This document shows positions 11,419-20,856 of a stretch of DNA of 64,000 nucleotides, in pieces (position 1 is the first letter of the stretch; each line of letters begins with the position of its first letter). The translations under genes were made by a program, and so were the position numbers. The notes under the pieces were generated by a model. It was not told the origin of the DNA. It saw nothing but the letters and a program-made list of their open reading frames with translations, and did no database searches. Source of the DNA: Bombyx mori (taxonomy: Eukaryota; Arthropoda; Insecta; Lepidoptera; Bombycidae); the NCBI RefSeq assembly GCF_030269925.1, contig NC_085119.1:9337001-9401000 (forward strand), given 5' to 3'.

Positions 11419-12692
11419 CTTATATGACATCTTTTTTTTTTTTTTTTTGTTCAGGAGGAAATCGCCGGACTTCCGCCCTCCACTGGGGACGGGGGGCGGA
11501 GCATGTCGGAGTCGAACCGACTAAAACCTCCTGTCGCTCAGCAACCAACGTCCAAACCTCACATGAGACAGAACTCATGAAAAGGCAAAGGGGGGAAAGT
11601 GAAGTTTTTAGTGCGGAGCACATCTCTCCCATCACCCTCCCCCTCGGGACGCCGGACTGGCGGTCGTCGGCGCCACAACCACCAGCCCTCTCGGTTGGCA
11701 GGCTGTCCGGAGCCCGCCTAGATGGCGCCGGTTAGAGTGAGCTATCCTACGGAATACCCCGCTGGGTCAGAACCAGCGTGGGTAGAGGATAGCCGGCCTT
11801 CCATCACCCGGATGCTCTTGCGTAAAACGCGTGCAGAGCAGCTTGCACGACGTCTTCTTAGGTCCCTCTCGCCGGTCCCCAGACCGACATATGAGGGGGA
11901 CCCGAAACACTTAGAGGGCCAGGGCTTGGGCGAGATCCGCCTCCCTGGCCCCCGCTCGACGGCGGCGGGCTAGCGCGTCTCTAACGCGCCCCGCCGCCTC
12001 CTTCTGCGAGATGGTGCACTCGCAGAAGTCGAGCATCGCCTTCCACGACTCGTCGTCGCCGAGCATCGATGCCACAACACTCGGCAACGACAAGTCGTTT
12101 CCTATTTTTGCGACGAGGACACGGCGCCACCCCTCCCATGCGGGGCAGGCGACGAGCGTATGCTCTGCCATGTCCAAGTCGCAATCACAATGGTGGCACT
12201 CTGCCGTCGGCTCGGCTCTGATCCGGTGCAGGAACTCACCGAAGCAACCATGCCCAGTGAGGACCTGCGTGAGCCGGAAAGTGAGGCGTCCTTTGTCACG
12301 ATTCACCCAATCCACAAGGACTGGGCGAATCGCCTCGACGGTCCTACGACCAGCCGAAGGATCGGCCAGCCGCCTAGACCATGATTCCAGCACGGACCGC
12401 CGAGATTGGGCCCTCCGCGCTCTGACCACACTGGGGCTGGGACGCGCCACGCCCCGGGCACGAAGGTCAGCCCGCCACTGATAGTCAGCGGCGAGCGCCT
12501 CCGCTTCCAGAACCCAAGGCGGCGTCCCAGCCAGCACACACGCCGCCTCGAAGGAGATGGTGCGATAACCACGAATGACCCTGACCGCGATGGTGCGTTG
12601 CGGCTGTTGCAGCAGCTTCGCCACCCCCACGGCCAGGGACTGGCCCCACACGGGCGCCCCGTATAGGGCCATTGATCGCACCTTATATGACA
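11419..12692 (-). mobile_element. 5'-truncated R1-clade LINE with 11-bp target duplication
   Basis: CTTATATGACA occurs at 11419-11429 and again at 12682-12692, a perfect 11-bp target duplication around an insert at 11430-12681. On the minus strand the insert enters mid-ORF, continues through a GC-rich 3' UTR and ends in an A tail (T run at 11432-11448). This is the classic structure of a dead-on-arrival LINE copy made by target-primed reverse transcription. The opening residues of the long frame (MSYKV) come from the flanking duplication, not from the element. A maT mariner begins only about 60 bp beyond its 5' end. Confidence 0.93.
11911..12681 (-). CDS. LINE ORF2 C-terminal fragment, uninterrupted
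   Basis: About 255 codons run without interruption on the minus strand, from inside the element to a stop at 11911. This is the region following the reverse transcriptase in R1-clade ORF2 proteins. The stretch RSMALYGAPVWG near the start is typical of the C-terminal part of these polymerases. Next come LTFRLTQVLTGHGCFGEFLH and a CX2C-X8-H-X4-C zinc-finger-like motif (CHHCDCDLDMAEHTLVAC), both hallmarks of insect R1-like LINEs. The C-terminus is Arg/Ala-rich. The absence of stops and the clear duplication suggest fairly recent insertion. Endonuclease and polymerase motifs lie upstream of the truncation and are absent, so it cannot transpose on its own. Confidence 0.88.
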   Translation of the reverse strand: MRSMALYGAPVWGQSLAVGVAKLLQQPQRTIAVRVIRGYRTISFEAACVLAGTPPWVLEAEALAADYQWRADLRARGVARPSPSVVRARRAQSRRSVLESWSRRLADPSAGRRTVEAIRPVLVDWVNRDKGRLTFRLTQVLTGHGCFGEFLHRIRAEPTAECHHCDCDLDMAEHTLVACPAWEGWRRVLVAKIGNDLSLPSVVASMLGDDESWKAMLDFCECTISQKEAAGRVRDALARRRRAGAREADLAQALAL

Positions 12693-12750
12693 CCTATGCG
12701 GTGGTGTTATTTTGGTTTGACACTACAGAATCTATCTATTTTAATATAAC

Positions 12751-14051
12751 TAGTCAGGTCATAAATATTGTCACACAGTAAAAACTTTTCTTTTAGAATG
12801 CTGGCCACAAAAAAGTTTATTGAATTCGAATTTCAAATTGTTCACGAAAATAAAAATGTATACTTTTAGAATTTTACTCATTTTTAAATATGGAGTGGAC
12901 GCTTAAAGAAGACCGTGTTGCAGTTATTGCGTTGCATCGTTGCGATTACGCGCCAATTCAAATTTTAACATACTGAAAAATTTCAATGTAACCAAAAGAT
13001 TCGTTTATCGTACCATCAAACGATACAATAAAGACTCTAGTGTAGATGACAGGTCAATAAGTGGTCGCCCTCGGTCTGTTAGGACTCCAGCAGTGATAAA
13101 AGCTGTGAAGGCGCGAATTCAAAGAAATCCCAAACGTAAGCAGAAACTGTTGGCCCTTCAAATGGGGTTAAGCAGAACCACGGTGAAAAGGGTGTTAAAT
13201 GAAGACTAAGGGCTTCGGGCATATCGGAGAAAAACAGTACATCGTTTGAATGCTCGTCTAATGGACCTGAGACTGAAGAGATGCCGCGCTTTGTTGAAGC
13301 GGTACGCGGGAAAAAAAAATCGGGAAATTCTTTTTTCGGATGAAAAAATTTTTACCGTAGAAGAGAGCTACAACAAACAAAATGATAAGGTGTACGCACA
13401 CAGTAGTGAAGAAGCGAGCAACCGTATTCCGCGTGTCCAACGAGGTCATTTTCCATCCTCGCTCATGGTATGGTTGGGAGTTTCTTATTGGGGCTTAACA
13501 GAGGTACATTTTTGTGAGAAAGGTGTAAAAACGAATGCAGTTGTGTATCAAAATATAGTCCTGACGAACCTTGTGGAACCTGTTTCTCATACCATGTTCA
13601 ATAACAGGCACTGGGTATTCCAACAAGATTCAGCGCCAGCTCATAGAGCGAAGAGCACACAAGACTGGCTGGCGGCGCGTGAAATCGACTTCATCCGGCA
13701 CGAAGACTGGCCCTCCTCCAGTCCAGATTTGATCCGTTAGATTACAAGATATGGCAACACTTGGAGGAAAAGGCGTGCTCAACGCCTCATCCCAATTTGG
13801 AGTCACTCAAGACATCCTTGATTAAGGCAGCCGCCGATATTTACATGGACCTCGTTCGTGCTGCGATAGACGACTGGCCGCGCAGATTGAAGGCCTGTAT
13901 TCAAAATCACGGAGGTCATTTTGAATAAACTTTAGTGTCATAAGAATTTATGTTTTGTTAAGTTCATTTTGGTATATGAACGGTTACATAATGAATAAAC
14001 TTGTTTCAATTATTTTACATTAAACATGTGACAGAATTTATGACCTGACTA
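12751..14051 (+). mobile_element. maT-type mariner, complete ends
   Basis: The element is 12753-14049, about 1.3 kb, the usual mariner size, flanked by TA at 12751-12752 and 14050-14051. The 5' end reads GTCAGGTCATAAATATTGTC. The reverse complement of the 3' end agrees at all but two positions over the first 23 bases. It carries one transposase reading region with three lesions. A related, shorter copy lies at 28621-29564. Confidence 0.95.
12890..13928 (+). pseudogene. maT (DD37D) mariner transposase, inactivated
   Basis: The ATG at 12890 starts MEWTLKEDRVAVIALHRC. A one-base loss near 12966 shifts the frame. Reading then continues through a DNA-binding region (VTKRFVYRTIKRYN, GRPRSVRTP, LSRTTVKRVLNED). 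A TAA at 13207-13209 interrupts it, after which it runs on to SDEKIFTVEESYNKQNDKVY (first Asp) and WVFQQDSAPAHRAKS (second Asp). A second one-base loss near 13733 occurs just before the third Asp, which falls in the LDYKIW segment. Thirty-seven residues separate the second and third Asp, the maT spacing, not the 34 of classical mariners. The terminal ICIQNHGGHFE-type end (KACIQNHGGHFE) is kept and stops at 13926-13928. Three lesions make it non-functional. Confidence 0.93.
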
Positions 14052-14052
14052 G

Positions 14053-14953
14053 GTATTTTCTAATAAAATCTCTGTAGCTAATGAAAAAAAATCTGACGCA
14101 AAATCACCCTTTATCTAATACTTTACTAGCAATAGTAGTGTATCTAGTACTTTTTCCGCGTCATCGGAATCGTCATCGTCATTTTCACCCAACGTACATA
14201 AATTAATTATTAAGTCATCCAAAAACTAATTACACGATGAAATTTTGACGTATACAAACTAAACTGTATTTCTGAGAACACAAAACTAAGGCCCAAATTT
14301 AAAGTTTGTTTTCTTTATTCTTTATGGTGCATAAAATACTACTAACTAAAATATGAGTATTATATCATATAAAATTACAAAAAAAAAAATCGTAGAGAAA
14401 GGCGAGCATAACACATTAATGAGTTTTCTTGGAGCAAACAATAAAAGAAGCAACACAAACCTGAACGGGGCAAACTGTCCAATAATAAGAACATAATAAT
14501 ATAGTTAAACTATCACTAACTTCACTTATATTCTTTCTTTTATTTAAAATAAAATCCGGGAGCCGATGCCTTTTTCTACCGTTGCTAGAGTACTTGCCGG
14601 CTGCCGGCAGTGAGGCGTATCCTTGTCTATAAAGCGCGAAATCACCGCACGCGTTCAATTGAATAGCTTTATCATTTTCCGAAATGCGGAAAAAAATGCC
14701 TGTTAATATCAAATTTTTATATTAAGAGTATGTAGGCAAAGGTAAAAAAAATCTTCTCCATATGAAAAAAGCGGGCAAACAAAAAGCAATGAAATCATTT
14801 CCAGAATAATAAAAAGTACCGTAACCAAATATCCAATAAATTTAAGCTAATTGTGTTACAGCGTCATAGCCTTTGTTGTCACGTGATCTGAGTATCGCTC
14901 GAACTATAAGTAATTTTGGTTGGGAAATATCTACTCAATTGTTCAACTATAGC
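14053..14953. other. Unassigned sequence with GC-richer patch
   Basis: Mostly AT-rich. A patch at about 14560-14700 is GC-richer. On the minus strand it encodes an open stretch (KAIQLNACGDFALYRQGYAS, then LPAAGKYSSNGRKRHRLPDF) inside a 98-codon frame spanning 14416-14712. This could be a decayed exon or repeat; I do not recognise it. Confidence 0.35.
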
Positions 14954-15346
14954 TCAACTTTTCGAGTACCTCCAACAGAAGGCCACAGCTTTGGGTGTTG
15001 CTTCATAAATATCAAAATGAACTGCTGACCTTACGGTCACGACTTTTCCTTCGTTTATGATTTCTTTCAATTGCTGACACAGTCCACTAGTGTCTAAGAC
15101 TTTAAGAGCCACTTTTGTAAACAAAAAGAACATAGTGCTAGGTCCCTCGGGATGGCCCTGATTCGGGTGGTCGTTCTCATTGCTTATCCTGTTTGCCGTA
15201 AGTTGAATGGGTCTCGCAGTCTGGTCGTATGCTAGAATCATTAACGTGTAATTCAGTGCATGTGATTTGAGATTTTCTTTATGTTTCGTGCTTTTAATGT
15301 GATACAACGAGCTATTTGAATCCATTATGTTTAACTGAAACGGCAC
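14954..15346 (-). CDS. Open frame of unknown function, possible exon
   Basis: About 130 minus-strand codons with balanced, protein-like composition (Trp, Cys, His, Asp and Pro spread along its length), G+C clearly above its flanks, and no overlap with any repeat family seen here. Recognisable stretches are SSLYHIKSTKHKENLKSHAL, then a turn-rich HPNQGHPEGP segment, then a region that could form helix and strand (LKVLDTSGLCQQLKEIINEG, AVHFDIYEATPKAVAFCWRY), ending in RYSKS. There is no ATG at the boundary. The first ATG is a few codons in (IMDSNSS), and the frame is open about 15 codons further upstream to a TAG. TGCCGTTTCAG just before the first ATG could be a splice acceptor. No poly(A) signal was seen close downstream. 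It could be a terminal exon of a host gene, a retrocopy, or a fragment of an unrecognised element. I know no family for it. Confidence 0.4.
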   Translation of the reverse strand: MPFQLNIMDSNSSLYHIKSTKHKENLKSHALNYTLMILAYDQTARPIQLTANRISNENDHPNQGHPEGPSTMFFLFTKVALKVLDTSGLCQQLKEIINEGKVVTVRSAVHFDIYEATPKAVAFCWRYSKS

Positions 15347-15439
15347 TTGTCTCAGGTACAGTGCTTTTATTAGGATTTTTTTCTATCGCAGAGTCTATAG
15401 AAAATCGATAGCTTTAAGATACGAAGAAGAGATTATCCC

Positions 15440-15665
15440 TAAAAACGCATTGCATGGTTGGTAGGTGATTCAAGGCACAGAAAAGAAAAGGGTTTGCTTC
15501 GGTGCGGACATGACCGTCTCCTTCATCTACATTCTTTTTCCCCGGGGAAGTGGTGGTTCCACACAGTGGAATTCAAAGTCCTTATGGCAAAGTACGATAG
15601 ACTAGATTTTCGAAGACTCTGAATGACCGAAATTCAAATCCAAGGCAGACCCAATATGGGCGGTG
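15440..15665 (-). repeat. GC-richer relic, probably an interspersed repeat
   Basis: On the minus strand two frames carry protein-like scraps with stops between them: NHRPYWVCLGFEFRSFRVFE, and KKNVDEGDGHVRTEANPF. The composition differs from the flanks. I think it is a decayed interspersed repeat, but I cannot name the family. It lies within about 100 bases of the 14.95-kb open frame, so a shared origin is possible. Confidence 0.35.
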
Positions 15666-15799
15666 GTTTATTAAATCTTATTTTTTAATTCTTCTACTGT
15701 AAGTTCAGTATTTGTTAAGCTTCTAAAGCGATCTAGTCGTCACTCGAGAGTGTAACAGAGTGATGATTGAAATTGTAGTGCGTAAGCATGAAAAATAGT

Positions 15800-15822
15800 G
15801 AGAGAGAGAGAGAGAGAGAGAG
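15800..15822 (+). repeat. (GA)n microsatellite
   Basis: Uninterrupted GA dinucleotide run, about 11 units. Confidence 0.9.
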
Positions 15823-17158
15823 CATATTCAGATATCGTTAATATACTACATGAATTCAAATTAAAAGGAAGGAGAAGGTTCTCAATTCGGGTCGTATGAA
15901 TAAAATGAAATCTTAAGTAATTATACGTCAAGCTAAAACTACTTATGTAATTTTTTTGAAACATCTAAATTTATTATACTTAAAGACAAGTAATACTTTT
16001 GTAGTGCATATTTGTTGCAAGAATATTTGAAAGAGCGCTCGGTTTCTTTTTAAATGTATTAGTTAGTATCTGTCGCTTTGGTTTGAGCGGCCCCGTATAA
16101 TATGCACAAAACTTTTGTAAAGTTTTATTTTTAAATATTGTGTAGGATGGTAAAGTCGGTAGAGAAATATTAATAGTAAAATTTTATATTACCGTTTCCA
16201 TCTATAAACCAAAAAAAATAAACCATTTATGATTCTTCTTTTAGTCCCGTCTGTTTGTTTCGAATAAATTTTGACGAAACTTTACTCTTGTGTTAAAGTT
16301 ACACTTCGAATCTTGTATTTATTTTATCTGACAGTGACGGGAATCGGAAATAAAGCGAATGGTCTCGACTGAGATACAGAGGTTCGTACGACACATAATT
16401 ATGGCTTATAATGTTGAATATAACTCAAAAATATCTATAATAATTGAATTTACATACAAAAAAATATATTTATTAATTAATGGTTCGGGAAGCGCTTTCG
16501 GATTATGTCATTCTGTATATGCTGTCACTTTCTATAGCCAAATAATGACAGTAATCAATCGGTGCCACATAATATACAAATTCGATTTGTTAGAAGCGTC
16601 ACGCCTGACAAATGTATCACATTTACCGATATTCCTGTGTAATACAGGCACAATTAACAATGCCCAGACATCAATCATTTTTGTGCGTATACAAGTAAAA
16701 TAATCCGAATTCTGTTTTCCGTTGAATTAATTTTTCCTTGTATTTCTTTGCGATTGTCTATTTAAAAGTTATTTAGGAAATGCGACCCGTGTACCCAACG
16801 TTACATAGAGTGAGCCATTATGTTCAGTTGTAACGGAGTCGGTGAAATGGTGCTATTAATTAATTAGCGGCAAATTGCACGAGCGCTTATTTCACGAAAG
16901 AAACGTTCTGTTTTCGTTTCCTAAGTCATTAGTTTGTTCCACTTATATTTCATACTTCATTTTATCAAAGATACCTTATAGATGACTTCGCAAAGCTCTA
17001 ATTAAATTGGACTTAAGCTAGGGATCCATTCCTCATGGCTTGCCTTGTTTTTTCCTGAACAAAATAGTTGATAGTCTTGTTAGTATTATTCGAATTATAT
17101 TTAGTCGATGCTTACGAGTGGTGTATTTCCTCCTATACGAAGCTAGTTTTTTTTGCCT
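15823..17158. other. Unassigned sequence; homeodomain-like site cluster near 16.86 kb
   Basis: AT-rich and without a recognised gene. At 16843-16885 a compact patch carries TATTAATTAATTAG next to CGGCAAATTGCACGAGCGC. This density of TAAT cores beside a GC-rich word is more like a regulatory element than random AT sequence. The 114-codon frame at 16359-16703 is low in complexity and not called. Confidence 0.35.
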
Positions 17159-17235
17159 ATGTGTGACTGGAGCCCATAGATATCACAATGTAAATGCCGT
17201 CACCTACCTTAAGACATTTGGTGGAAGTCTAAATT
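17159..17235 (-). repeat. Bm1 SINE relic
   Basis: A short minus-strand Bm1 piece: GACTGGAGCCCATAGATATC, AATGTAAATGCCGTCACCTACC and TTAAGACAT correspond to the usual GGAGCCCATAGACATCTACA body segment. Both ends are lost. Confidence 0.7.
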
Positions 17236-17263
17236 GAATTACAACCATAATGCGTGACTGATT

Positions 17264-17440
17264 CTGTGTGCTTAGTGCGAGTTTTTTAACGTTTTCGATA
17301 GCGTAAAAGTTAGCTCATATTTGTATGGAATGGGATCGTTTACCTACGTTTGCCGCTAGGGGCGCTGTTCCAACTGCATATAAAATTGGGTTAACTTTTA
17401 CGCTATCGAGAACGTTAAAAAAATCGTACTACGCACTCTG
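17264..17440 (+). mobile_element. 177-bp palindromic MITE, copy A
   Basis: Long inverted repeats of roughly 50 bases flank a core of about 75 bases. The left arm reads TGCGAGTTTTTTAACG, then TTTTCGATAGCGTAAAAGTTA. The right arm is its inverted match (TAACTTTTACGCTATCGAGA, ACGTTAAAA). The core holds GCCGCTAGGGGCGCTG (17352-17367). Copy B at 57296-57472 has exactly the same length in the opposite orientation. No coding capacity. The superfamily is uncertain because no target duplication is clear. Confidence 0.9.
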
Positions 17441-17481
17441 GTTTCTAATATAAACAAAATGCGGATATCCGAGCGGGTTAC

Positions 17482-17742
17482 AATAATAAATATATAACTA
17501 ACTGGGAACAAATCGCGCGTGATAATCCGGTCTCAAATTAGGTTTCGCTGTGTTAGGGGTACCAGATATTAATATACATACTTGTATATGTTTAAATATA
17601 TACATATATAGATAATAAGCACCCAGACAAAAACCCAAACAAACCTTTTCATCACACCAATGTTTGTCCGATGTGGGAGTCGAACACGTGACCCTCGGCG
17701 CAACAGTTAGGGGCGCTAATTACTGCACCACCGCGTCAGTCT
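17482..17742 (-). repeat. tRNA-derived SINE, second family
   Basis: Read on the minus strand, the head begins GACTGACGCGGTGGTGCAGT (A-box-like) and reaches GTGTTCGACTCCCACATCGG (B-box-like), so it is a Pol III-type promoter head. The body follows with GTTTGTTTGGGTTTTTGTCT, an AT-rich ATATATA segment, and GGTACCCCTAACACAGCG, ending near an AT-rich tail. It differs from Bm1 in both head and body but resembles the SINE at 60077 in plan. The tRNA-like head does not close into a proper acceptor stem, so it is not a tRNA gene. Confidence 0.78.
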
Positions 17743-17794
17743 TTACAATACGTCCTACCACTAGTGACTACCGGTTGGAGTCGTCAGTATGCTA

Positions 17795-17892
17795 GTGTGA
17801 TACTCAAAACACTGGTGCCCATTCTTCTGTGAATCCTTTAGTCGCCTTATACGGCGCCCACGGGAAGAGATGGAGTGCTATTTTAGACCGAC
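17795..17892 (-). repeat. LINE-type 3' end relic
   Basis: The segment AATCCTTTAGTCGCCTTATA followed by CGGCGCCCACGGGAAGAGAT matches a 3' untranslated segment I recognise from common lepidopteran non-LTR elements, in minus orientation. Only this segment survives. Just upstream, CGTCCTACCACTAGTGAC looks like a Bm1 scrap. Confidence 0.55.
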
Positions 17893-18049
17893 ACTAACAG
17901 CTTTGTTATTCCTGTCTCTAAAAATATCCGAACGTGATAATAATATGTATTGTTGTTATAGTAAAAATATATAAATTTCTATGCATTTACAATTATTATA
18001 AAAATATTTTTTTGATAGATATAGGAAATTTAACTTTATTTTATTTAAA

Positions 18050-18785
18050 TTAACTTTATTTGGGATTTGGGAAGCTTCGTCAGGTCTTTTCGTCGCCCAT
18101 ACCACAATGTCTTAAGACAAAGGTCTATCACCAGTGCGTTCTACCCGTGCTTACCTACGGAGCCGAAACGTGGACGCTGACCGTGCGACTATTCCACCGA
18201 CTAAAAGTTACTCAGCGAGCTATGGAGCGAGCTATGCTTGGTTTGTCATTGCGAGACCGAATACGCAATGAAGTCATTCGGGTAAAAACCAAGGTGATCG
18301 ATATAGCTCGCAGAGTTAGTAAGCTGACGTGTCAGTGGGCTGGTCACATATGCTGCAGAACCGATAACCGTTGGGGTAGACGTGTTCTGGAGTGGAGACC
18401 ACGAACCGGCAAACGTAGTGTAGGACGCCCTCCTGCTAGATGGAGCGACGACCTGCGCAAGGCAGCTGGCAATAGTCGGATACGTAGAACTGAAGATCGG
18501 GTTCAGTGGCGAGCTTTGAAAGTGGAGCGCGGCGACATCAATGCGGACTCTTGGCTCGTCGACCGAGGGAACCGGCGGTCGTGACGATGGCTGCCGCCGG
18601 CCCGGCGTCTGGGGGACGGCGGGATGGATATAATATGCTCTGCGTAAGCCCGGTCCCGCCGTCTCAATAGCTCTGATTGGGTTCCCGCCCGGTCCAGGGT
18701 AGGGCGCCGGCTGTGAGCGGCAGGAGTTTATAGTGAGGTTCGACTCCCACATACCGGATTTTCTCCTGTGGAAAAAAGAAAAAAA
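18050..18785 (+). mobile_element. 5'-truncated RTE-type LINE
   Basis: The fragment enters an ORF near 18058, keeps it open to the stop at 18582-18584, then has a GC-rich 3' UTR (CCGCCGGCCCGGCGTCTGGG ... GGTTCGACTCCCACATACCG) and ends in an A-rich tail (GGAAAAAAGAAAAAAA). Tail and truncation fit LINE retrotransposition. I could not find a convincing target duplication. The 3' UTR contains a GGTTCGACTCC word that resembles a tRNA B box, which may be coincidence or a sign of a SINE-like tail. Confidence 0.88.
18058..18584 (+). CDS. RTE reverse transcriptase C-terminal region
   Basis: About 175 uninterrupted codons covering the end of the reverse transcriptase and the conserved tail of RTE-like LINEs. 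Landmarks in order are FGKLRQVFSSPIPQCLKTKV, VLPVLTYGAETWTLT, QRAMERAMLGLSLRDRIRNE, TCQWAGHICCRTDNRWGRRV, and RSVGRPPARWSDDLRKAAGN. The catalytic FADD-type motif and the endonuclease would lie upstream and are missing, so it cannot transpose on its own. The initial codon is TTG, not a genuine start. The final residues (DSWLVDRGNRRS) follow a diverged end. The lack of stops suggests moderate age. Confidence 0.9.
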
Positions 18786-20856
18786 TCTATAAGCACATTG
18801 ATAGACTGGAAATGCTACATTTTTTTAAATATTCATATTAAAAGTTTTATTCTTGTTTTATTCTAACCGCCGGTACTACCTTTTCTGCCGGTTTGCGATA
18901 TCATATCACGACTGTAATTATCATGATATGTAACAGTCATTTGTTCCAAACACAAAATATATATAAAATACGGAATAATGTAAATATGTTTTCTTAAAGA
19001 AATTGCACTGATATAGTAAAACACAAAAAATAGGTATTATTTAATTGTTATAACGTCATAACTTTTATTCAGTGAAAAGAAAAAAAATAAAGCTAGTGCA
19101 AAGGTTTACCTACTTCGTATTTTCTCAAGAAAAGTGCTAGATGCTAAAATTGTTAAAACTTTTGCATAACATAGTGTCTTTCGCTTGTTTCGAGACATTT
19201 TAACAGAATTATCTCTTTGTTTGTTTTTAAGTTGCAAGCTAAGGTTATAGAAGCTTAGGAAGATTTTTCCACTTTTAGTTCAAAATAGAGTGAATACAGA
19301 ATAAAATTTGAATGATTTATGCTAAGCATGAAATACACAATGAAGAACTACCACAATAAAACTCTAATTAAGAATTTGTACATGCTTTGTGACACAACTT
19401 ATGAGGGGTGAAACAAAATATTTAAGCGAATAAATGAAAAGGTGTCTTTGCATATCTTCAAAATTTACATCATCATTACCTTTGATTTCCTCTGTTCCTT
19501 CCCCTCCGAGTTTTGAGGTATAATGTAAAAAAGGTTAAATGAACTTTTTGTTGCTCGATAATTATTATTACAGTAAAACAAACTTTTCTTTAGAATTTCC
19601 GTTCAGTATACGTGTGATTATAATTAGAATTTCTAAGTTGCATTTTAATTTATCTCGTTAAAGTTCAAAAATATTGGAACTTAAATTAAATTACTGGAGG
19701 TTTTGTTTGTGTTTAAAAAATTAATGACTAGTTGTTGGTTTATTTCGTTTTTTTATTTGTTTTCTGTGCGTTCGCGTGTCAATTATGTTTGTGCAGCTCT
19801 TGTTTTAGTACGTACGATAAACTGAGCGAGTCTTTTCGGGGAACGGGTTTACTTTAGGAAACGAAACTAAAAGTAAGGGTGCCCATTTCACAAGCATAGT
19901 TCTTCATGATTTATATAATAAATAATATTCGGTGTGAACAGATGTGTCTAGGATTTCTTAGATATCATTTTGGCAACGACGTGCTACCCATATCAATCAA
20001 TTTCTGCTACACCCAATATGAAGCATAAATGTATTACTAAAATAAATCGGGAATAGCTGAACACGTTTTTTTAGTGTAACATTTCATTTATTCTTTTGTA
20101 ATGCTAATGCCGATTTTAACGTTGTGCCCCGGTGTAAATTTGATTTTCATGTAAAATAAGTATTGTGATCATTAAATAGCTCCTAAATTCAATTTTAGCT
20201 GTTGGAAAAGAGATGAAATGTCATATTATATAATATGGCGAGAACAATAAAACAATTTAACCGTTTTGAATTTCAACGACAAACTCTAATACTGAAATTA
20301 TTATTCTATCATCCAAAAATTAAATTGCAATAACTTGCTTTAAAAAAATATCTCAAAAGGTATTAACATTTAATAATGTTTTTCCTTGCGTTTCAACTAA
20401 TAGGTAGAGTAGAGGTATGGATTTTGTTGTCCAATTTATTCATACTATCAATATGTTTATGTTTCGTAGAAAATTGTTTAGCTAATTCGTCAATTCGAAA
20501 GACCTTTATTGACTTTCATCTATTTTAAACCAACTATATTTTATAATTATTTGGCTATTGGTTTTCACAAACACTGTTAAAATAATATGACGTGAAGTGC
20601 TTAGTATAGAATATGAACGTTAATAATTATTTATATATATATAACATTATTGCCATGAAATCACTTCTTATAAGCATAATATTTTTTCCGATTTTTTACT
20701 ATCATACAAAATATTTATTATTTATTATCAACGTCTCGATGTACTCTATAGAGGCTTTAAACTAATAGGGCTGAATTACTTATATGCATAGATACCGCTG
20801 CTTAAGTTATTAGATCGAATATCGGGAATGAATTGAATGAAATGAATCGGGAATTT
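18786..20856. other. Unassigned AT-rich sequence
   Basis: About 2 kb with no recognised gene or repeat. Only short, low-complexity open frames. Confidence 0.45.

Noticed and set aside
12011..12481. A 156-codon plus-strand gene
   Set aside because: It is the antisense shadow of the LINE ORF2 frame on the minus strand.
12940..13209. A separate gene starting at 12940
   Set aside because: It is the second part of the mariner transposase after a one-base shift; the true ATG is at 12890.
18246..18752. A 168-codon minus-strand gene
   Set aside because: Antisense shadow of the RTE reverse transcriptase frame and its GC-rich 3' UTR.
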